A stretch of 35,939 nt of DNA from NCBI GenBank assembly GCA_016183175.1, contig JACPFC010000042.1, forward strand, positions 1-35,939, written 5' to 3'. Positions 1 through 9,161 of the stretch are shown here, piece after piece; positions within the stretch are counted from its first letter, which is position 1; each line of letters opens with the position of its first letter. Position numbers and translations under genes: made by a program. Under the pieces are notes generated by a model. That model ran no database searches and had not been told where the DNA came from. It saw only the letters and a list, made by a program, of their open reading frames with translations. The stretch comes from Deltaproteobacteria bacterium (GTDB taxonomy: Bacteria > UBA10199 > SBBF01).

Positions 1-222
1 CATTCCTGTTTTGGAATCAATTTCGGCCGAAAGGGCCAGATCCTTGACCGCTTCTTTCACCTTTGCCTCGCACGACCCGCAGGTCATCCCCTCGATTTTC
101 ATTTCGCACGATTTGGTTGCGGCGGCCTCGGGTGTCTTTGCCTCGGGTTCGGCGGCTGTCGCGGCTGAGGCAAATCCAAAACTAAGCAGGAAAACAAGAG
201 CGATTGTGTCGATGAATTTCAT
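1..222 (-). CDS. Secreted heavy-metal-associated (HMA) domain protein, 3' end cut off by window edge
   Basis: Reading the minus strand from an ATG at 222 gives 74 residues with no stop before the window edge. The first 23 or so residues are a signal peptide (hydrophobic [16 protein letters not shown], then an Ala/Glu-rich linker). The metal-binding loop GMTCGSC follows at about residues 45-51, which is the MxCxxC copper site of the HMA (CopZ/Atx1) fold. A good GGAGG lies 5 nt upstream of the ATG. The gene is divergent from the copper ATPase at 260, which lacks an HMA domain of its own. I infer a periplasmic or membrane-exported copper-binding partner or MerP-like protein. Only the start of the domain is visible, so metal identity and total length are unknown. 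Confidence 0.8.
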   Translation of the reverse strand, partial: MKFIDTIALVFLLSFGFASAATAAEPEAKTPEAAATKSCEMKIEGMTCGSCEAKVKEAVKDLALSAEIDSKTGM

Positions 223-259
223 AGATTCCTCCGTTGGGGGGGTATATTACCGAATATTT

Positions 260-2401
260 ATGGATGCGCAAGATCCAAACAGCCATTCCTCATGGACCTG
301 CCCCATGCACCCCGAGATTGTGCGGGATAAGCTTGGGAGCTGTCCCCTTTGCGGCATGGCCCTGGAGTTGCGGACTCCCTCTGCCGAACCGGAGGAGAAT
401 GCGGAACTCAAAGAAATGTCGCGGCGCTTCCGGGTCAGTTTGGTTCTGTCCATTCCGCTTGTTGCCATCGCCATGAGCGATTTTCTGCCGGGCGTTTTTT
501 TCCATCGACTGATGACTTTTCGTTGGATTGGCTGGTTTGAGTTGGCCCTTGCCTCGCCGGTGGTTTGCTGGGGGGGATGGCCCTTTTTTGTCCGGGGCGT
601 TCAATCGGTCAAAAACAAAAGCCTCAACATGTTCACGCTGATCGGCCTCGGTGTGTTTGTTGCCTATGGATACAGTCTCGTCGCGGCGCTCTTTCCGTCC
701 CTATTTCCCCCTTCTTTCCGAAATGCCGGGGGAATGGCGGCGGTTTACTTTGAAGCGGCGGCGGTGATTGTGACGCTGGTGCTCCTGGGGCAGGTGCTTG
801 AGCTGAAGGCGCGAAGCAAAACAGGGAAGGCCATCAAGTTGCTTTTAGGGCTTGCCCCAAAGACCGCTCGCCGTTTGCACGCCGACGGAACCGAGGAGGA
901 CGTTCCGCTCGATCACGTCCATGTCGGCGATCTCCTTCGCATTCGGCCCGGTGAAAAAGTTCCGGCTGACGGCGTGGTGACGGAGGAGAGCAGTTTAGTG
1001 GATGAATCGATGGTGACCGGCGAGCCGATACCCGTTTCAAAAAAAGCGGGTGACCGCGTCATCGGCGCCACCGTCAATGGCACCGGCTCTTTGGTCATGC
1101 GGGCCGAAAAGGTCGGCGCCGAAACCCTTCTGGCGCAAATTGTCCGGATGGTCTCCGAGGCGCAACGAAGCCGGGCGCCGATCCAGAAATTGGCCGATGT
1201 CGTCTCGGGTTATTTTGTTCCGGCTGTTGTCTTCACTGCGGCGGTCACTTTTATCGTCTGGGGATGGATTGGACCTGAACCAAGAATGGCCCACGCCCTG
1301 ATTAATGCGGTGGCCGTTTTGATCATCGCCTGCCCCTGCGCGCTCGGCTTGGCCACGCCGATGTCGATCATGGCGGCCACAGGAATTGGGGCGACGATGG
1401 GGGTCCTTTTCAAAAGCGCCGAGGCGATCGAGACAATGCGGAAGGTGGACACGCTGGTTGTCGACAAAACAGGAACCCTGACGCTCGGAAAACCGAGGCT
1501 TCTGTCATCCGTGGCGGCACACGGCTTCAGCGAGAACGAATTGCTGAAATTTGCGGCCGGCGTGGAACGGGCCAGCGAACATCCTCTGGCGGCGGCGATT
1601 ACGGCGGGAGCCTCCGAAAAGGGAATCGGTCTTGAAAAAGTGGAAAATTTTGAATCTCTAACCGGCAAGGGGGTGCGGGGCCGGGTTGGCGGAAAGACGG
1701 TCGCCGTGGGAAATAAAAAACTGCTTGAGGATCTTAAAGTGGAGGCCGGTTCGCTTCTTTCTCTGGCGGAAAACATGAGGGGAGATGGCCAGACCGTGAT
1801 GTTTGTCGTGGTGGATGGAAAACCGGCCGGCCTCGTGGGCGTTGCCGATCCGATTAAAGAGACGACACCGGATGCGATCCGCAAAATTCACGCAGAGGGA
1901 ATCCGCGTAGTCATGCTGACCGGTGACAGCAGGACGACGGCCCTGGCTGTGGCCAAAAAACTTCAAATCGACGATGTGATGGCGGAGGTGCTCCCCGATC
2001 AGAAAGTGGAGGTGATCAAAAAATTGCAAAAAGAGGGACGTTTTGTCGCCATGGCGGGAGACGGCATCAATGACGCCCCCGCCTTGGCGCAGGCGCATGT
2101 GGGAATCGCCATGGGGACCGGCGCCGATGTGGCGATGGAGTCGTCGGGCGTGACGCTGGTCAAGGGGGACCTTCGCGGCATTGTCCGTTCGCGGGTGTTA
2201 AGCCGGGCCGCCATGCAAAACATCAGGCAAAATCTCTTTTTTGCGTTTATCTATAATGCGCTCGGCGTTCCGATTGCGGCCGGGGCGCTTTACCCTTTTT
2301 TTGGAATTCTTTTAAGCCCCGTCATTGCCGCCGCGGCGATGAGTTTTTCTTCGGTCTCGGTGGTGGGCAATTCCCTGCGTCTTCAACGGATAAAAATTTA
2401 G
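260..2401 (+). CDS. copA: Copper-translocating P-type ATPase (P1B, CopA type)
   Basis: The 713-residue product is an ATP-driven heavy-metal exporter of the inner membrane. An N-terminal heavy-metal-binding module (WTCPMHPE, then CPLCGM; Cys14, Cys28, Cys31) replaces the usual CxxC HMA domain. Then come paired transmembrane helices, the actuator-domain TGE (from residue 253), the ion-pathway CPC (358-360, in [10 protein letters not shown]), the phosphorylation motif DKTGTLT (Asp402), the nucleotide-binding HP pair (441-442) and GDGINDA (600-606). CPC is typical of Cu(I)/Ag(I) pumps. I start at 260, because an upstream in-frame extension would run through the divergent HMA gene. No strong ribosome-binding site is visible. 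The C-terminus is complete and ends two bases from the convergent antiporter stop. Confidence 0.93.
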   Translation: MDAQDPNSHSSWTCPMHPEIVRDKLGSCPLCGMALELRTPSAEPEENAELKEMSRRFRVSLVLSIPLVAIAMSDFLPGVFFHRLMTFRWIGWFELALASPVVCWGGWPFFVRGVQSVKNKSLNMFTLIGLGVFVAYGYSLVAALFPSLFPPSFRNAGGMAAVYFEAAAVIVTLVLLGQVLELKARSKTGKAIKLLLGLAPKTARRLHADGTEEDVPLDHVHVGDLLRIRPGEKVPADGVVTEESSLVDESMVTGEPIPVSKKAGDRVIGATVNGTGSLVMRAEKVGAETLLAQIVRMVSEAQRSRAPIQKLADVVSGYFVPAVVFTAAVTFIVWGWIGPEPRMAHALINAVAVLIIACPCALGLATPMSIMAATGIGATMGVLFKSAEAIETMRKVDTLVVDKTGTLTLGKPRLLSSVAAHGFSENELLKFAAGVERASEHPLAAAITAGASEKGIGLEKVENFESLTGKGVRGRVGGKTVAVGNKKLLEDLKVEAGSLLSLAENMRGDGQTVMFVVVDGKPAGLVGVADPIKETTPDAIRKIHAEGIRVVMLTGDSRTTALAVAKKLQIDDVMAEVLPDQKVEVIKKLQKEGRFVAMAGDGINDAPALAQAHVGIAMGTGADVAMESSGVTLVKGDLRGIVRSRVLSRAAMQNIRQNLFFAFIYNALGVPIAAGALYPFFGILLSPVIAAAAMSFSSVSVVGNSLRLQRIKI

Positions 2402-2403
2402 GG

Positions 2404-3420
2404 TCATTCGCCGATCCGCCCCAGCATGATGCCGGCGCCGATCGCCATGGCCGGCGGCACTTTTAAAATCAAAAGAATCCCGGCCAGCAAGGCCATCTTG
2501 ATGCCTGGAATCAGCAGACAAAAAAACAGAACGTGTCCCGCATGCCCCGCCACATAAGGGAGATCGACCAGCATCCCGATGGAGACGAAAAAAAGGGCGT
2601 TGAACCCGTATCGAAGCGGGCGGATTTCGGAGAGCGCCTCCACCTGATATTCGGTGGAACCGACAATCAACCCCCCCAGAAAGGCGCCGAGGGCAAAAGA
2701 AAGACCGAACCGGTCGGTGAGCCAGGCCAGACCGAGCGCAAAAACAATGATGGTGATAAGGAAAACCTCCCGGCTTTTGGCGCCGGAAATCCGGCGCAGG
2801 AGGGGACCGGCCAGCCGGCGGATGAAAAGAAAAACAACCAGGCCGAGTAAAAGCAAAACAGCCAGTTTTTTCCCGACAATCGCGCCGACCGCCTCAAACG
2901 ACCCACTGCGGCCCAAGAGGGGGAGAAAGGCCATCATCGGCACCACCGCCAAATCCTGAAGGATAAGAATGCCGGTGGCCACGCGGCCCGGAACCGAATC
3001 GTGCAGCCGGCGCGAAATCAACGATCCGAGAACAACGGCAGTGCTGGACAGGGCAATGATGCAACCGAAGTAGATCCCCTGTTCCATCGGCCATGAGGCA
3101 AATCGGCCGATCAAGGCGCCCGCAACGATGCAAAAAACAATCTGCAAAAAACCCCCTGTCATCACGGAGGTCCGGTGCCTTGCAAAATGGGCCAGCGAGA
3201 ATTCAAGTCCGATGGCAAAAAGGAGGAGGGTGACGCCGACATCGGCCAGAATGTTGATCTGCTCGGCCTCGTGGATCAGCTTGAAACCCGACGGGCCGAT
3301 GAGGGTTCCGGTTAAAATAAAACCGACAATCGGGGGGAGGCGGACAAGCCTTAAGAGTAGAACAACCGGCACCGTCACCAGAAAAACAAGAAGGATATCG
3401 CGTAAAATCAGTTCGCCCAT
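2404..3420 (-). CDS. CPA2 (Kef-type) cation/proton antiporter, apparently C-terminally truncated
   Basis: The 338-residue membrane protein begins like KefB/KefC and other Na+/H+ exchanger-family (CPA2) proteins, with PIVGFILTGTLIGPSG and then FAIGLEFSL. About ten hydrophobic helices follow, including ALSSTAVVLGSL and FALGAFLGGLIVGST. The last residues are AGIMLGRIGE followed by TGA. In family members this motif normally continues (GRIGEFSFVL) into two or three more helices and often an RCK/TrkA domain, none of which is present here. The stop lies two bases from the end of the convergent copper ATPase. I infer that the 3' part was lost at a rearrangement junction, so activity is doubtful. A frameshift or assembly error is the alternative. 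Confidence 0.82.
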   Translation of the reverse strand: MGELILRDILLVFLVTVPVVLLLRLVRLPPIVGFILTGTLIGPSGFKLIHEAEQINILADVGVTLLLFAIGLEFSLAHFARHRTSVMTGGFLQIVFCIVAGALIGRFASWPMEQGIYFGCIIALSSTAVVLGSLISRRLHDSVPGRVATGILILQDLAVVPMMAFLPLLGRSGSFEAVGAIVGKKLAVLLLLGLVVFLFIRRLAGPLLRRISGAKSREVFLITIIVFALGLAWLTDRFGLSFALGAFLGGLIVGSTEYQVEALSEIRPLRYGFNALFFVSIGMLVDLPYVAGHAGHVLFFCLLIPGIKMALLAGILLILKVPPAMAIGAGIMLGRIGE

Positions 3421-3495
3421 GAGTTTTTTGCAACAAAGGATTCGATATAGCAGATACCGGGCAAAGGTTGAACAATTTCCGTTGGGAAAATCCCC

Positions 3496-3524
3496 TTGTC
3501 AGGCAATAGCAGAAACTGTATGAG
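3496..3524 (+). promoter_or_regulatory. Sigma-70-type promoter of ilvB
   Basis: TTGTCA (3496-3501) and TATGAG (3519-3524) are separated by 17 bp. The -10 box ends 7 nt before the ATG at 3532 and there is no Shine-Dalgarno sequence, so the transcript may be leaderless. Confidence 0.5.
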
Positions 3525-3531
3525 AAAAACG

Positions 3532-5328
3532 ATGGAAAACATCCAGCAATTTTCAGCTGTTGCGCCTGCGACCCCTTATGCGGCCCGGGCCGGAAATAAG
3601 CCGATGAAGGGGCGGGACATCATCGTTTGTGCGCTGGAAAGGGAAGGGGTGGAGGTGATCTTCGGCTACCCCGGCGGCGCCTCGATGGAAATCCACCAGG
3701 GGCTTACCCTCTCCAAAAAAATCCGGATGGTCCTGCCGCGGCACGAACAGGCGGGGGCCTTTGCCGCCTGCGGTTACGCGCGGGCGACCGGAAAACCGGG
3801 AGTCTGCCTCGCCACCTCGGGGCCGGGGGCCACCAACCTTGTTACCGGAATTATGGACGCCAAGATGGATTCGGTCCCGCTGATCGCCATCACGGGGCAG
3901 GTGCCGACCACGATGATGGGGGGAGACGCCTTTCAGGAAACCGACATCGTCGGCGCCACCTTCCCCTGCGTCAAGCACAGTTATCTCGTCAAGGACGTGA
4001 ACCTGATCCCGGCGATCATCAACGAGGCCTTCACCATCGCCCGGACCGGCCGGCCGGGGCCGGTACTCATCGACTTTCCAAAGGACATTCAACAGCAGGA
4101 GATTGTTCCCGACTTCAACCGCCGGATTCACCGCCCCGGTTATCATCCCGACATTGCCCCTCCGCAAAAAGAGGTTCTGGAAGCGGCGCGAATGATTTCC
4201 CGGGCCAAACAGCCAATCATCTATGCCGGAGGGGGAATCATAACGGCGGAGGCCTCGGAAGAGCTCCGCGCTTTTGTCCACAAAACAAAAATTCCCATAA
4301 CGACCACCGTCATGGGACTCGGGTGTTATCCGGAGAATGATCCCCTTTCTTTGCGGATGTTGGGAATGCACGGCGCTGTCTACGCCAACATTGCCATGAA
4401 CAAGGCGGATCTCGTTATCGCCCTCGGCGTCCGTTTTGACGACCGGGTCACCGGAAAACTCTCGGAATTTTGCAAAGGAGCCAAATTCATTCATGTGGAC
4501 ATCGACGCGAGCGAGCTGAACAAAAATATCAAGGTGGATGTGCCGATTCAGGCCAACGTCAAGGATGTCCTCCGCCGGTGGAACGACATCGTAAAGGCGG
4601 GCGAAATTGAAGAATGGCACGCGCAGATCGAGGCCTGGAAAAAGGAGTTTCCGCATCACTATAAAAAATCGTCCAGGGCGATCAACCCGCAGTTTGTCAT
4701 CGAGCAGTTGGCCAAACTTGCCCCAAAAGACTCGATTGTCTCGGTCGGCGTCGGCCAGCATCAGATGTGGGCCGCCCAGTTTTACGGCTTTCACACCCCG
4801 CGCGCCTGGCTTTGCTCTTCCGGCCTTGGCGCCATGGGATTTGGGCTTCCGGCGGCGATGGGGGCGCAGATCGCATTTCCCAGGCGCACCGTCATCGACA
4901 TCGACGGTGACGGGAGTTTCTTGATGAACATTCAGGAGCTTCAAACCCTCCGGCAGGAAAAAATTCCGGTCAAGGCCATTGTGCTCAACAACAAATACCT
5001 CGGCATGGTGGCGCAGTGGGAGGACCGATTTTACAAATCGGTCCGCGGCCATACCTACATCGGCGAGGCCGCATTCGCCGAAATCGCCGACGCCTTCGGC
5101 ATCAAAGGGGCCACCGTCACAAAACCCTCTCAAGTTGTCCCCGCCTTGAAGAAGATGCTCGCCCACAAGGGGCCGTATGTTCTCGACGTCAAGTGTCCGT
5201 ACGACGACAAAACGCACGGCCATGTCATCCCGATGATCCCCGGCGGCAGGACTTATCTTGATACGATTCTTGTCGAGGGGATCACTTTGCGGGACTACTG
5301 GAAGAAAAAGGGAATTTTGCGGGAATAA
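3532..5328 (+). CDS. ilvB: Acetolactate synthase large (catalytic) subunit
   Basis: The 598-residue thiamine-diphosphate enzyme condenses two pyruvates to acetolactate (or pyruvate with 2-oxobutyrate), the first common step of branched-chain amino-acid synthesis. It has the N-terminal GYPGGASMEIHQ from residue 45, the cofactor-activating Glu72 in RHEQ, the central FAD-binding-type domain (VIALGVRFDDRVTGKLSEF), and the GDGS (459-462)...NN ThDP/Mg motif. The start at 3532 agrees with the promoter just upstream and with the N-terminal tails of related proteins; 3604 is an alternative start. No ilvN, ilvC or ilvD lies nearby, so the regulatory subunit must be encoded elsewhere or absent. The gene is divergent from the antiporter gene. 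Confidence 0.93.
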   Translation: MENIQQFSAVAPATPYAARAGNKPMKGRDIIVCALEREGVEVIFGYPGGASMEIHQGLTLSKKIRMVLPRHEQAGAFAACGYARATGKPGVCLATSGPGATNLVTGIMDAKMDSVPLIAITGQVPTTMMGGDAFQETDIVGATFPCVKHSYLVKDVNLIPAIINEAFTIARTGRPGPVLIDFPKDIQQQEIVPDFNRRIHRPGYHPDIAPPQKEVLEAARMISRAKQPIIYAGGGIITAEASEELRAFVHKTKIPITTTVMGLGCYPENDPLSLRMLGMHGAVYANIAMNKADLVIALGVRFDDRVTGKLSEFCKGAKFIHVDIDASELNKNIKVDVPIQANVKDVLRRWNDIVKAGEIEEWHAQIEAWKKEFPHHYKKSSRAINPQFVIEQLAKLAPKDSIVSVGVGQHQMWAAQFYGFHTPRAWLCSSGLGAMGFGLPAAMGAQIAFPRRTVIDIDGDGSFLMNIQELQTLRQEKIPVKAIVLNNKYLGMVAQWEDRFYKSVRGHTYIGEAAFAEIADAFGIKGATVTKPSQVVPALKKMLAHKGPYVLDVKCPYDDKTHGHVIPMIPGGRTYLDTILVEGITLRDYWKKKGILRE

Positions 5329-5337
5329 ATTTGCCGG

Positions 5338-5365
5338 TTGACAGCCGGTTCCGCTCTGCTAGCAT
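5338..5365 (+). promoter_or_regulatory. Sigma-70-type promoter of the coiled-coil gene
   Basis: A perfect TTGACA (5338-5343), 16 bp, then TAGCAT (5360-5365). The -10 box ends 10 nt before a GTG start and no Shine-Dalgarno sequence is present. Confidence 0.55.
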
Positions 5366-5375
5366 TTGCTCCGCC

Positions 5376-5750
5376 GTGCCAAAGAAAAAACCGGATCAGA
5401 CAAAACAGCAAAAAACACCGAAGCCCTCCGATATTCAGCATTATAACGCCATTCTCATTGAGGACTTGGAGTCAAAGTTTAATCTCGTCATTGAAAAGGT
5501 CGACGATATGGAGGGGCGGATCAACAACAAAATGGACAATCTCCATCAGGAATTGAAAGAAGAGATCAAAATCGGGACTGCGGCTCTGTCCTGCAGAATC
5601 GACGGCGTTGAAAAAAGGCTCGACACAAAAATCGACGGCGTTAAAAAAGACCTTGAAAAAAAAATGGATGATATCGGCGTCAAACTCGATACCCATATTG
5701 AGAAGTGCGAATCCGACATTTCCTTCCTGAAAAAAGCCTCGAACCTGTAA
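5376..5750 (+). CDS. Small coiled-coil protein of unknown function
   Basis: I do not recognise a characterised family. The 124-residue product begins with a basic, Pro/Lys/Gln-rich tail (about 25 residues). A long charged coiled coil with heptad-like spacing follows (IEDLESKFNLVIEKVDDMEG onward), including an internal near-repeat (RIDGVEKRLDTK / KIDGVKKDLEKK). No signal peptide or membrane segment is visible. The GTG at 5376 is chosen because it follows the promoter; a TTG at 5331 would lie upstream of it. Such IDGVEKRLD repeats are seen in many small hypothetical proteins of uncultured bacteria. It is probably a cytosolic oligomeric protein. Confidence 0.6.
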   Translation: MPKKKPDQTKQQKTPKPSDIQHYNAILIEDLESKFNLVIEKVDDMEGRINNKMDNLHQELKEEIKIGTAALSCRIDGVEKRLDTKIDGVKKDLEKKMDDIGVKLDTHIEKCESDISFLKKASNL

Positions 5751-5802
5751 ATCCAAAAGAGGTAAATTCTTTAAGCGATGAAGCAACGCAACTGAAAATG
5801 AT

Positions 5803-6501
5803 CTACGGCTTGACCCCCTGAATTTTTCCCCCCAAACCCGGCTCCTGAAGATAGCGGATTCTTAAGCCCTCCGGCCGGATCGGTTTTATTTTTTCGTTGA
5901 TGGCCAGAAAGCCGACCTGCGAGGCGCGGGGGAAGACATAATCAAGATAGATATTTTTTGGACCCGATCTGACGCCAAGGATTTCAAAACCGGGGCCGAC
6001 AAAAAAGATTTTTTGTTTCAGTTTTTTTATTTTTGCCAAAAACCCTTCGGGTTCGTAAGTCGCTTGTTTGATTCTCTGCTTCACAGTCCTCCCTTTTCGC
6101 TGGTAGACCGCCCCGTAAACCCGCCCCCTCCCCCCCTTTATGACCGGCGCGATCAAAACGCCGTCGCCGGCAACCCCAAGGGCCATAGCCTTCAGAGAGG
6201 ATACCGGATAAATGGCAGAGCCGGTTCCACAGGCCAACCCCATCACCGTAGCCATCCCGACGCGCAGACTGGTGAACGAACCGGGCCCCACCGCCACGGC
6301 AAAGGAACGGATATCGGCAATTTTAAACTGCCGGGCATTGAGAATTTGATCAATGAGGGGAAGAAGTTTTTCGGAATGGGTGCGGCCTTGGGACACCGTC
6401 CCATCCGAGACGGCGACAATTTCTTCGAGCAATCGGCCCTCTTCAAAGAGGGCAACGCTTAAGTGTTTGGTTGAGGATTCGACGGCGAGAAGAAAGGACA
6501 T
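5803..6501 (-). CDS. tsaB: tRNA threonylcarbamoyladenosine biosynthesis protein TsaB
   Basis: The 232-residue ASKHA-fold protein resembles YeaZ/TsaB, the partner that, with TsaD and TsaE, transfers threonylcarbamoyl to A37 of ANN-decoding tRNAs. The N-terminus LAVESSTKHLSVALF matches the family's first beta hairpin, and GPGSFTSLRVG is the TsaB signature. The rest is more divergent (IKGGRGRVYGAVY where DARRGEVY is usual). The ATG at 6501 overlaps the rseP stop (TAATG), so translation is probably coupled. It is the last gene of the rpsB operon. Upstream in-frame starts would run into rseP and are unlikely. Confidence 0.88.
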   Translation of the reverse strand: MSFLLAVESSTKHLSVALFEEGRLLEEIVAVSDGTVSQGRTHSEKLLPLIDQILNARQFKIADIRSFAVAVGPGSFTSLRVGMATVMGLACGTGSAIYPVSSLKAMALGVAGDGVLIAPVIKGGRGRVYGAVYQRKGRTVKQRIKQATYEPEGFLAKIKKLKQKIFFVGPGFEILGVRSGPKNIYLDYVFPRASQVGFLAINEKIKPIRPEGLRIRYLQEPGLGGKIQGVKP

Positions 6502-7889
6502 TAAAAAATTCCCTTGATCTTTTCCCAGATATTCGAAAAACCCCACACGCTGTCCACGTCGTTGATGGTCACCAACAGCATGAGACCAAGTAGAAGCGCC
6601 AGGCCCACCTGCTGGGAGAACATCCGGACCTTCAGCGAAACCGGTTTGCGGCGGACCCCCTCGAGGACCATGAATAAAACGTGCCCCCCGTCCAAGACGG
6701 GGATCGGCAGAAGATTCAGGATGCCCAACTGCATGCTCAAGAAAGCGAGAAAGTAGAGAAACTCCCCCGCCCCCGATCTGGCCGCCATCGCCGAGGCCTG
6801 CGCAATCTGCACCGGCCCGCCGAGGGCCTTGTAGGAGAGTTGAAAGGTGAAAAGCCGCTTGAGGACATCAAGCGTCAGCCCCAACAGTTTGATATTTTCC
6901 CTTGTTCCCTCTTTCAAGGCCTCGAAAAGTCCGTATCTCTTTCGCGCAAAACCGGAAGGATCGATATATTTTGTAATGCCGATCACCCAGGCCTTCGCCC
7001 CTTCATGAAATTTGGGGGTCACCGTCACCGTGTTTTCGGCCCCGTTGCGCCGATAGGCAAGAGTGACCGCCGACCCCCCGCTTCCGCGGATGATCCCGGT
7101 CATTTCGGTCCAGCTGGAAACCGGTTTTCCATTCAAGGCGGTAATTTTGTCGCCGGCTTTCAACCCCGCTCCGCCTGCCGGGCTGTTGCCCGAAACATCG
7201 CCGACAATCGGGTCGTCCCCCCAAAAATAAAACGGCTCAATTCCCAGATAGCCGATCTTCTGTTTCGTCGCGGGCGAGTATTCGAGGCGCACCGGCATTT
7301 CGAGTTCCTTCCCGTTTCTTTTCACCGTCACGCGGGCCTCTTCCCCCGGATGAAGGCCGATCCAGTCCAGAAGGTCGGACCATTTTTTCACCCCGGCGCC
7401 GTCGATCCGCAGAATTTCGTCCCCCTTTTGGAGACCGGCCGATTCTGCCGGAGAACCCTCCTTCACCCCCAGAACAACGGGAGGTTTTTCGAGAATCACC
7501 GGAATCATCCGCCCCACCATGAAGACAACCGGCATGAGAACAAGGCAGAGAAAAAGATTCATCATGGGACCGGCAAAAACGGTCGCCAAACGGGAATGAA
7601 GCGGTCGGGCCGAAAAGGCGTCGGGAGAAGCCTGAATCTCCTTCGCCTTCGCCTCATCCCCCTCCGCCTCCGCCATCGGATCCTCCCCGTAGAGTTTCAC
7701 ATAACCCCCAAGAGGAATCGGAGCGATACGAAATTCGGTGCCTCCCCGCCTGAAACCGATGATTTTGGGACCAAAGCCGATGGAGAACCGCTCCACCCGG
7801 ATTCCCGATCTGCGGGCGATGATGAAGTGCCCCCACTCGTGGACAAGAACAAGGATTCCCAACGCGATGATAAAATAGAAAATTGTCAT
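6501..7889 (-). CDS. rseP: Site-2 zinc metalloprotease RseP
   Basis: The 462-residue inner-membrane protease cleaves transmembrane substrates, classically the anti-sigma factor RseA and signal-peptide remnants. The first helix carries the zinc-binding HEWGH (residues 17-21). Two PDZ domains follow (cores at SPAESAGLQKGDEIL and SPAGGAGLKAGDKIT). The second active-site segment is NLLPIPVLDGGH, with Asp at about residue 400. The start at 7889 places the HExxH helix at the usual distance from the N-terminus. Upstream lies a repeat-filled spacer rather than an obvious ribosome-binding site. Synteny cdsA-dxr-rseP is common in bacteria. Confidence 0.94.
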   Translation of the reverse strand: MTIFYFIIALGILVLVHEWGHFIIARRSGIRVERFSIGFGPKIIGFRRGGTEFRIAPIPLGGYVKLYGEDPMAEAEGDEAKAKEIQASPDAFSARPLHSRLATVFAGPMMNLFLCLVLMPVVFMVGRMIPVILEKPPVVLGVKEGSPAESAGLQKGDEILRIDGAGVKKWSDLLDWIGLHPGEEARVTVKRNGKELEMPVRLEYSPATKQKIGYLGIEPFYFWGDDPIVGDVSGNSPAGGAGLKAGDKITALNGKPVSSWTEMTGIIRGSGGSAVTLAYRRNGAENTVTVTPKFHEGAKAWVIGITKYIDPSGFARKRYGLFEALKEGTRENIKLLGLTLDVLKRLFTFQLSYKALGGPVQIAQASAMAARSGAGEFLYFLAFLSMQLGILNLLPIPVLDGGHVLFMVLEGVRRKPVSLKVRMFSQQVGLALLLGLMLLVTINDVDSVWGFSNIWEKIKGIF

Positions 7890-8033
7890 TTGAAAAAAAT
7901 TCCAAATTCCAAAATCCAAATTCCAAACAAACTACAAGTACAGAAACTCAAAAAAAATCTGTATTTGAATTTGGAATTTGTCATTTTGTTTGAGATTTGG
8001 AATTTGAGATTTGGAATTTTGTCCTTTCACGCG
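7890..8033. repeat. Word-type repeat block of GGAATTT/AAATTCC units between dxr and rseP
   Basis: Units such as TTCCAAATTCCAAA occur on the left half and TTTGGAATTTG on the right half, giving an overall inverted arrangement. The block encodes the last dozen residues of Dxr (KFQISNSKSQTK) and forms the rseP leader. The same words recur inside the pseudouridine synthase gene near 30345-30390. Confidence 0.7.
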
Positions 8034-9156
8034 CCCACCGATCGGCCTCAAGAACATCTTCAAGGCTCTTCACCTCAAACGGCTGATGGGCCTGAATTGT
8101 TTTGTCGATGAGCCGGGGAATATCGGTAAACTTTATTTTATCCGCCAAAAAGGCGGCCACCGCCTCTTCGTTGGCCGCATTGAGAACCGCCGGAGAAGTT
8201 TTTCCCCTTCGCGCGACCTCATAGGCCGTCTTCAGGCAGGTGAATTTTTCAAAATCGGGCGGATAAAAAGTCAGCTCTCTTTTTTGGAAAAGATCGAGGC
8301 GGGGAACTCCGGTTTCAATCCGTTCCGGGTAGCTCAACGCATAGGCAATCGGCACCTTCATGTCGGGCAGGCCCATCTGGGCCATCACCGAGCCGTCGAT
8401 ATATTCGACCATCGAATGCACGATGCTCTGGGGATGCACGCAAATGTCGATTTTATCCACCGGAAGGTCAAAAAGCCAGCGGGCCTCCATCACCTCGAGC
8501 CCCTTGTTCATCATGGTGGCCGAATCGACGGTGATTTTGGCCCCCATCTTCCAGTTGGGATGGTTGAGCGCCTCTTTGACGGTGATTTGTCCGAACTCGG
8601 AGGCCGGCTTGTGCAAAAAAGGCCCCCCCGAGGCGGTCAGGATAAGCCGTTCCACATCCTCCCGCCTCTGTCCTTCCAGACATTGGAAGAGCGCCGAATG
8701 TTCGCTGTCAACCGGGAGAATCGTCACATTTTTCTTTACGGCCTCGCGCCGCATCAACTCGCCGGCAATCACCATGCTTTCCTTGTTGGCCAGGCCGACT
8801 GTCTTTCCCTGTTGAATGGCCTTTAATGTCGGCAAAAGACCGGCGGCGCCGACAATGGCGGAGATAACCATATCCGCTTCCGGGTGAGAGGCGACAAGCG
8901 AAGCCCCCTCGACCCCATGGACAATTTCAACCGTGTTCCGGCCGACGAGATTTCTCAATTCCCCGGCCTCGCCTTCGGACTTGACCGACACGATTTTCGG
9001 TTTGAGCTTTTGAATCTGGCCGCAAAGAACCTTAAGATTGGATCCGGCCGCCAAGCCGACGACCTGGAACCGGTCGGGATGACGCAAAACAAGATCGACC
9101 GTCGAGAGGCCGATGGAACCAGTGCTTCCCAAGATTGAGATTCGTTTAGTCATCAT
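7981..9156 (-). CDS. dxr: 1-deoxy-D-xylulose 5-phosphate reductoisomerase
   Basis: The 391-residue enzyme converts DXP to methylerythritol phosphate with NADPH, the committed step of the MEP isoprenoid pathway; downstream isoprenoids feed UppS in the same operon. The Rossmann motif GSTGSIG is at residues 10-16. The metal-site segment DSEHSALFQC and the loop with ANKES are present, as is the C-terminal ANEEAV. The last 12 residues (KFQISNSKSQTK) are encoded by the word-type repeat block and are not typical of the family. Start is ATG at 9156 or 9153 (ATGATG). No strong Shine-Dalgarno sequence is visible; a palindromic repeat lies immediately upstream. Confidence 0.95.
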   Translation of the reverse strand: MMTKRISILGSTGSIGLSTVDLVLRHPDRFQVVGLAAGSNLKVLCGQIQKLKPKIVSVKSEGEAGELRNLVGRNTVEIVHGVEGASLVASHPEADMVISAIVGAAGLLPTLKAIQQGKTVGLANKESMVIAGELMRREAVKKNVTILPVDSEHSALFQCLEGQRREDVERLILTASGGPFLHKPASEFGQITVKEALNHPNWKMGAKITVDSATMMNKGLEVMEARWLFDLPVDKIDICVHPQSIVHSMVEYIDGSVMAQMGLPDMKVPIAYALSYPERIETGVPRLDLFQKRELTFYPPDFEKFTCLKTAYEVARRGKTSPAVLNAANEEAVAAFLADKIKFTDIPRLIDKTIQAHQPFEVKSLEDVLEADRWARERTKFQISNSKSQTK

Positions 9157-9161
9157 CGAGA

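Noticed and set aside
3553-5223. Long minus-strand reading frame (556 residues) opposite ilvB
   Set aside because: It is a codon-bias shadow of ilvB in high-GC wobble; the sense protein is fully conserved and the antisense sequence lacks any family pattern.
6681-8111. Plus-strand open frame of about 476 codons opposite rseP
   Set aside because: Shadow of rseP; composition is His/Arg/Pro-rich with no domain or ribosome-binding site, and the minus strand encodes a clear site-2 protease.
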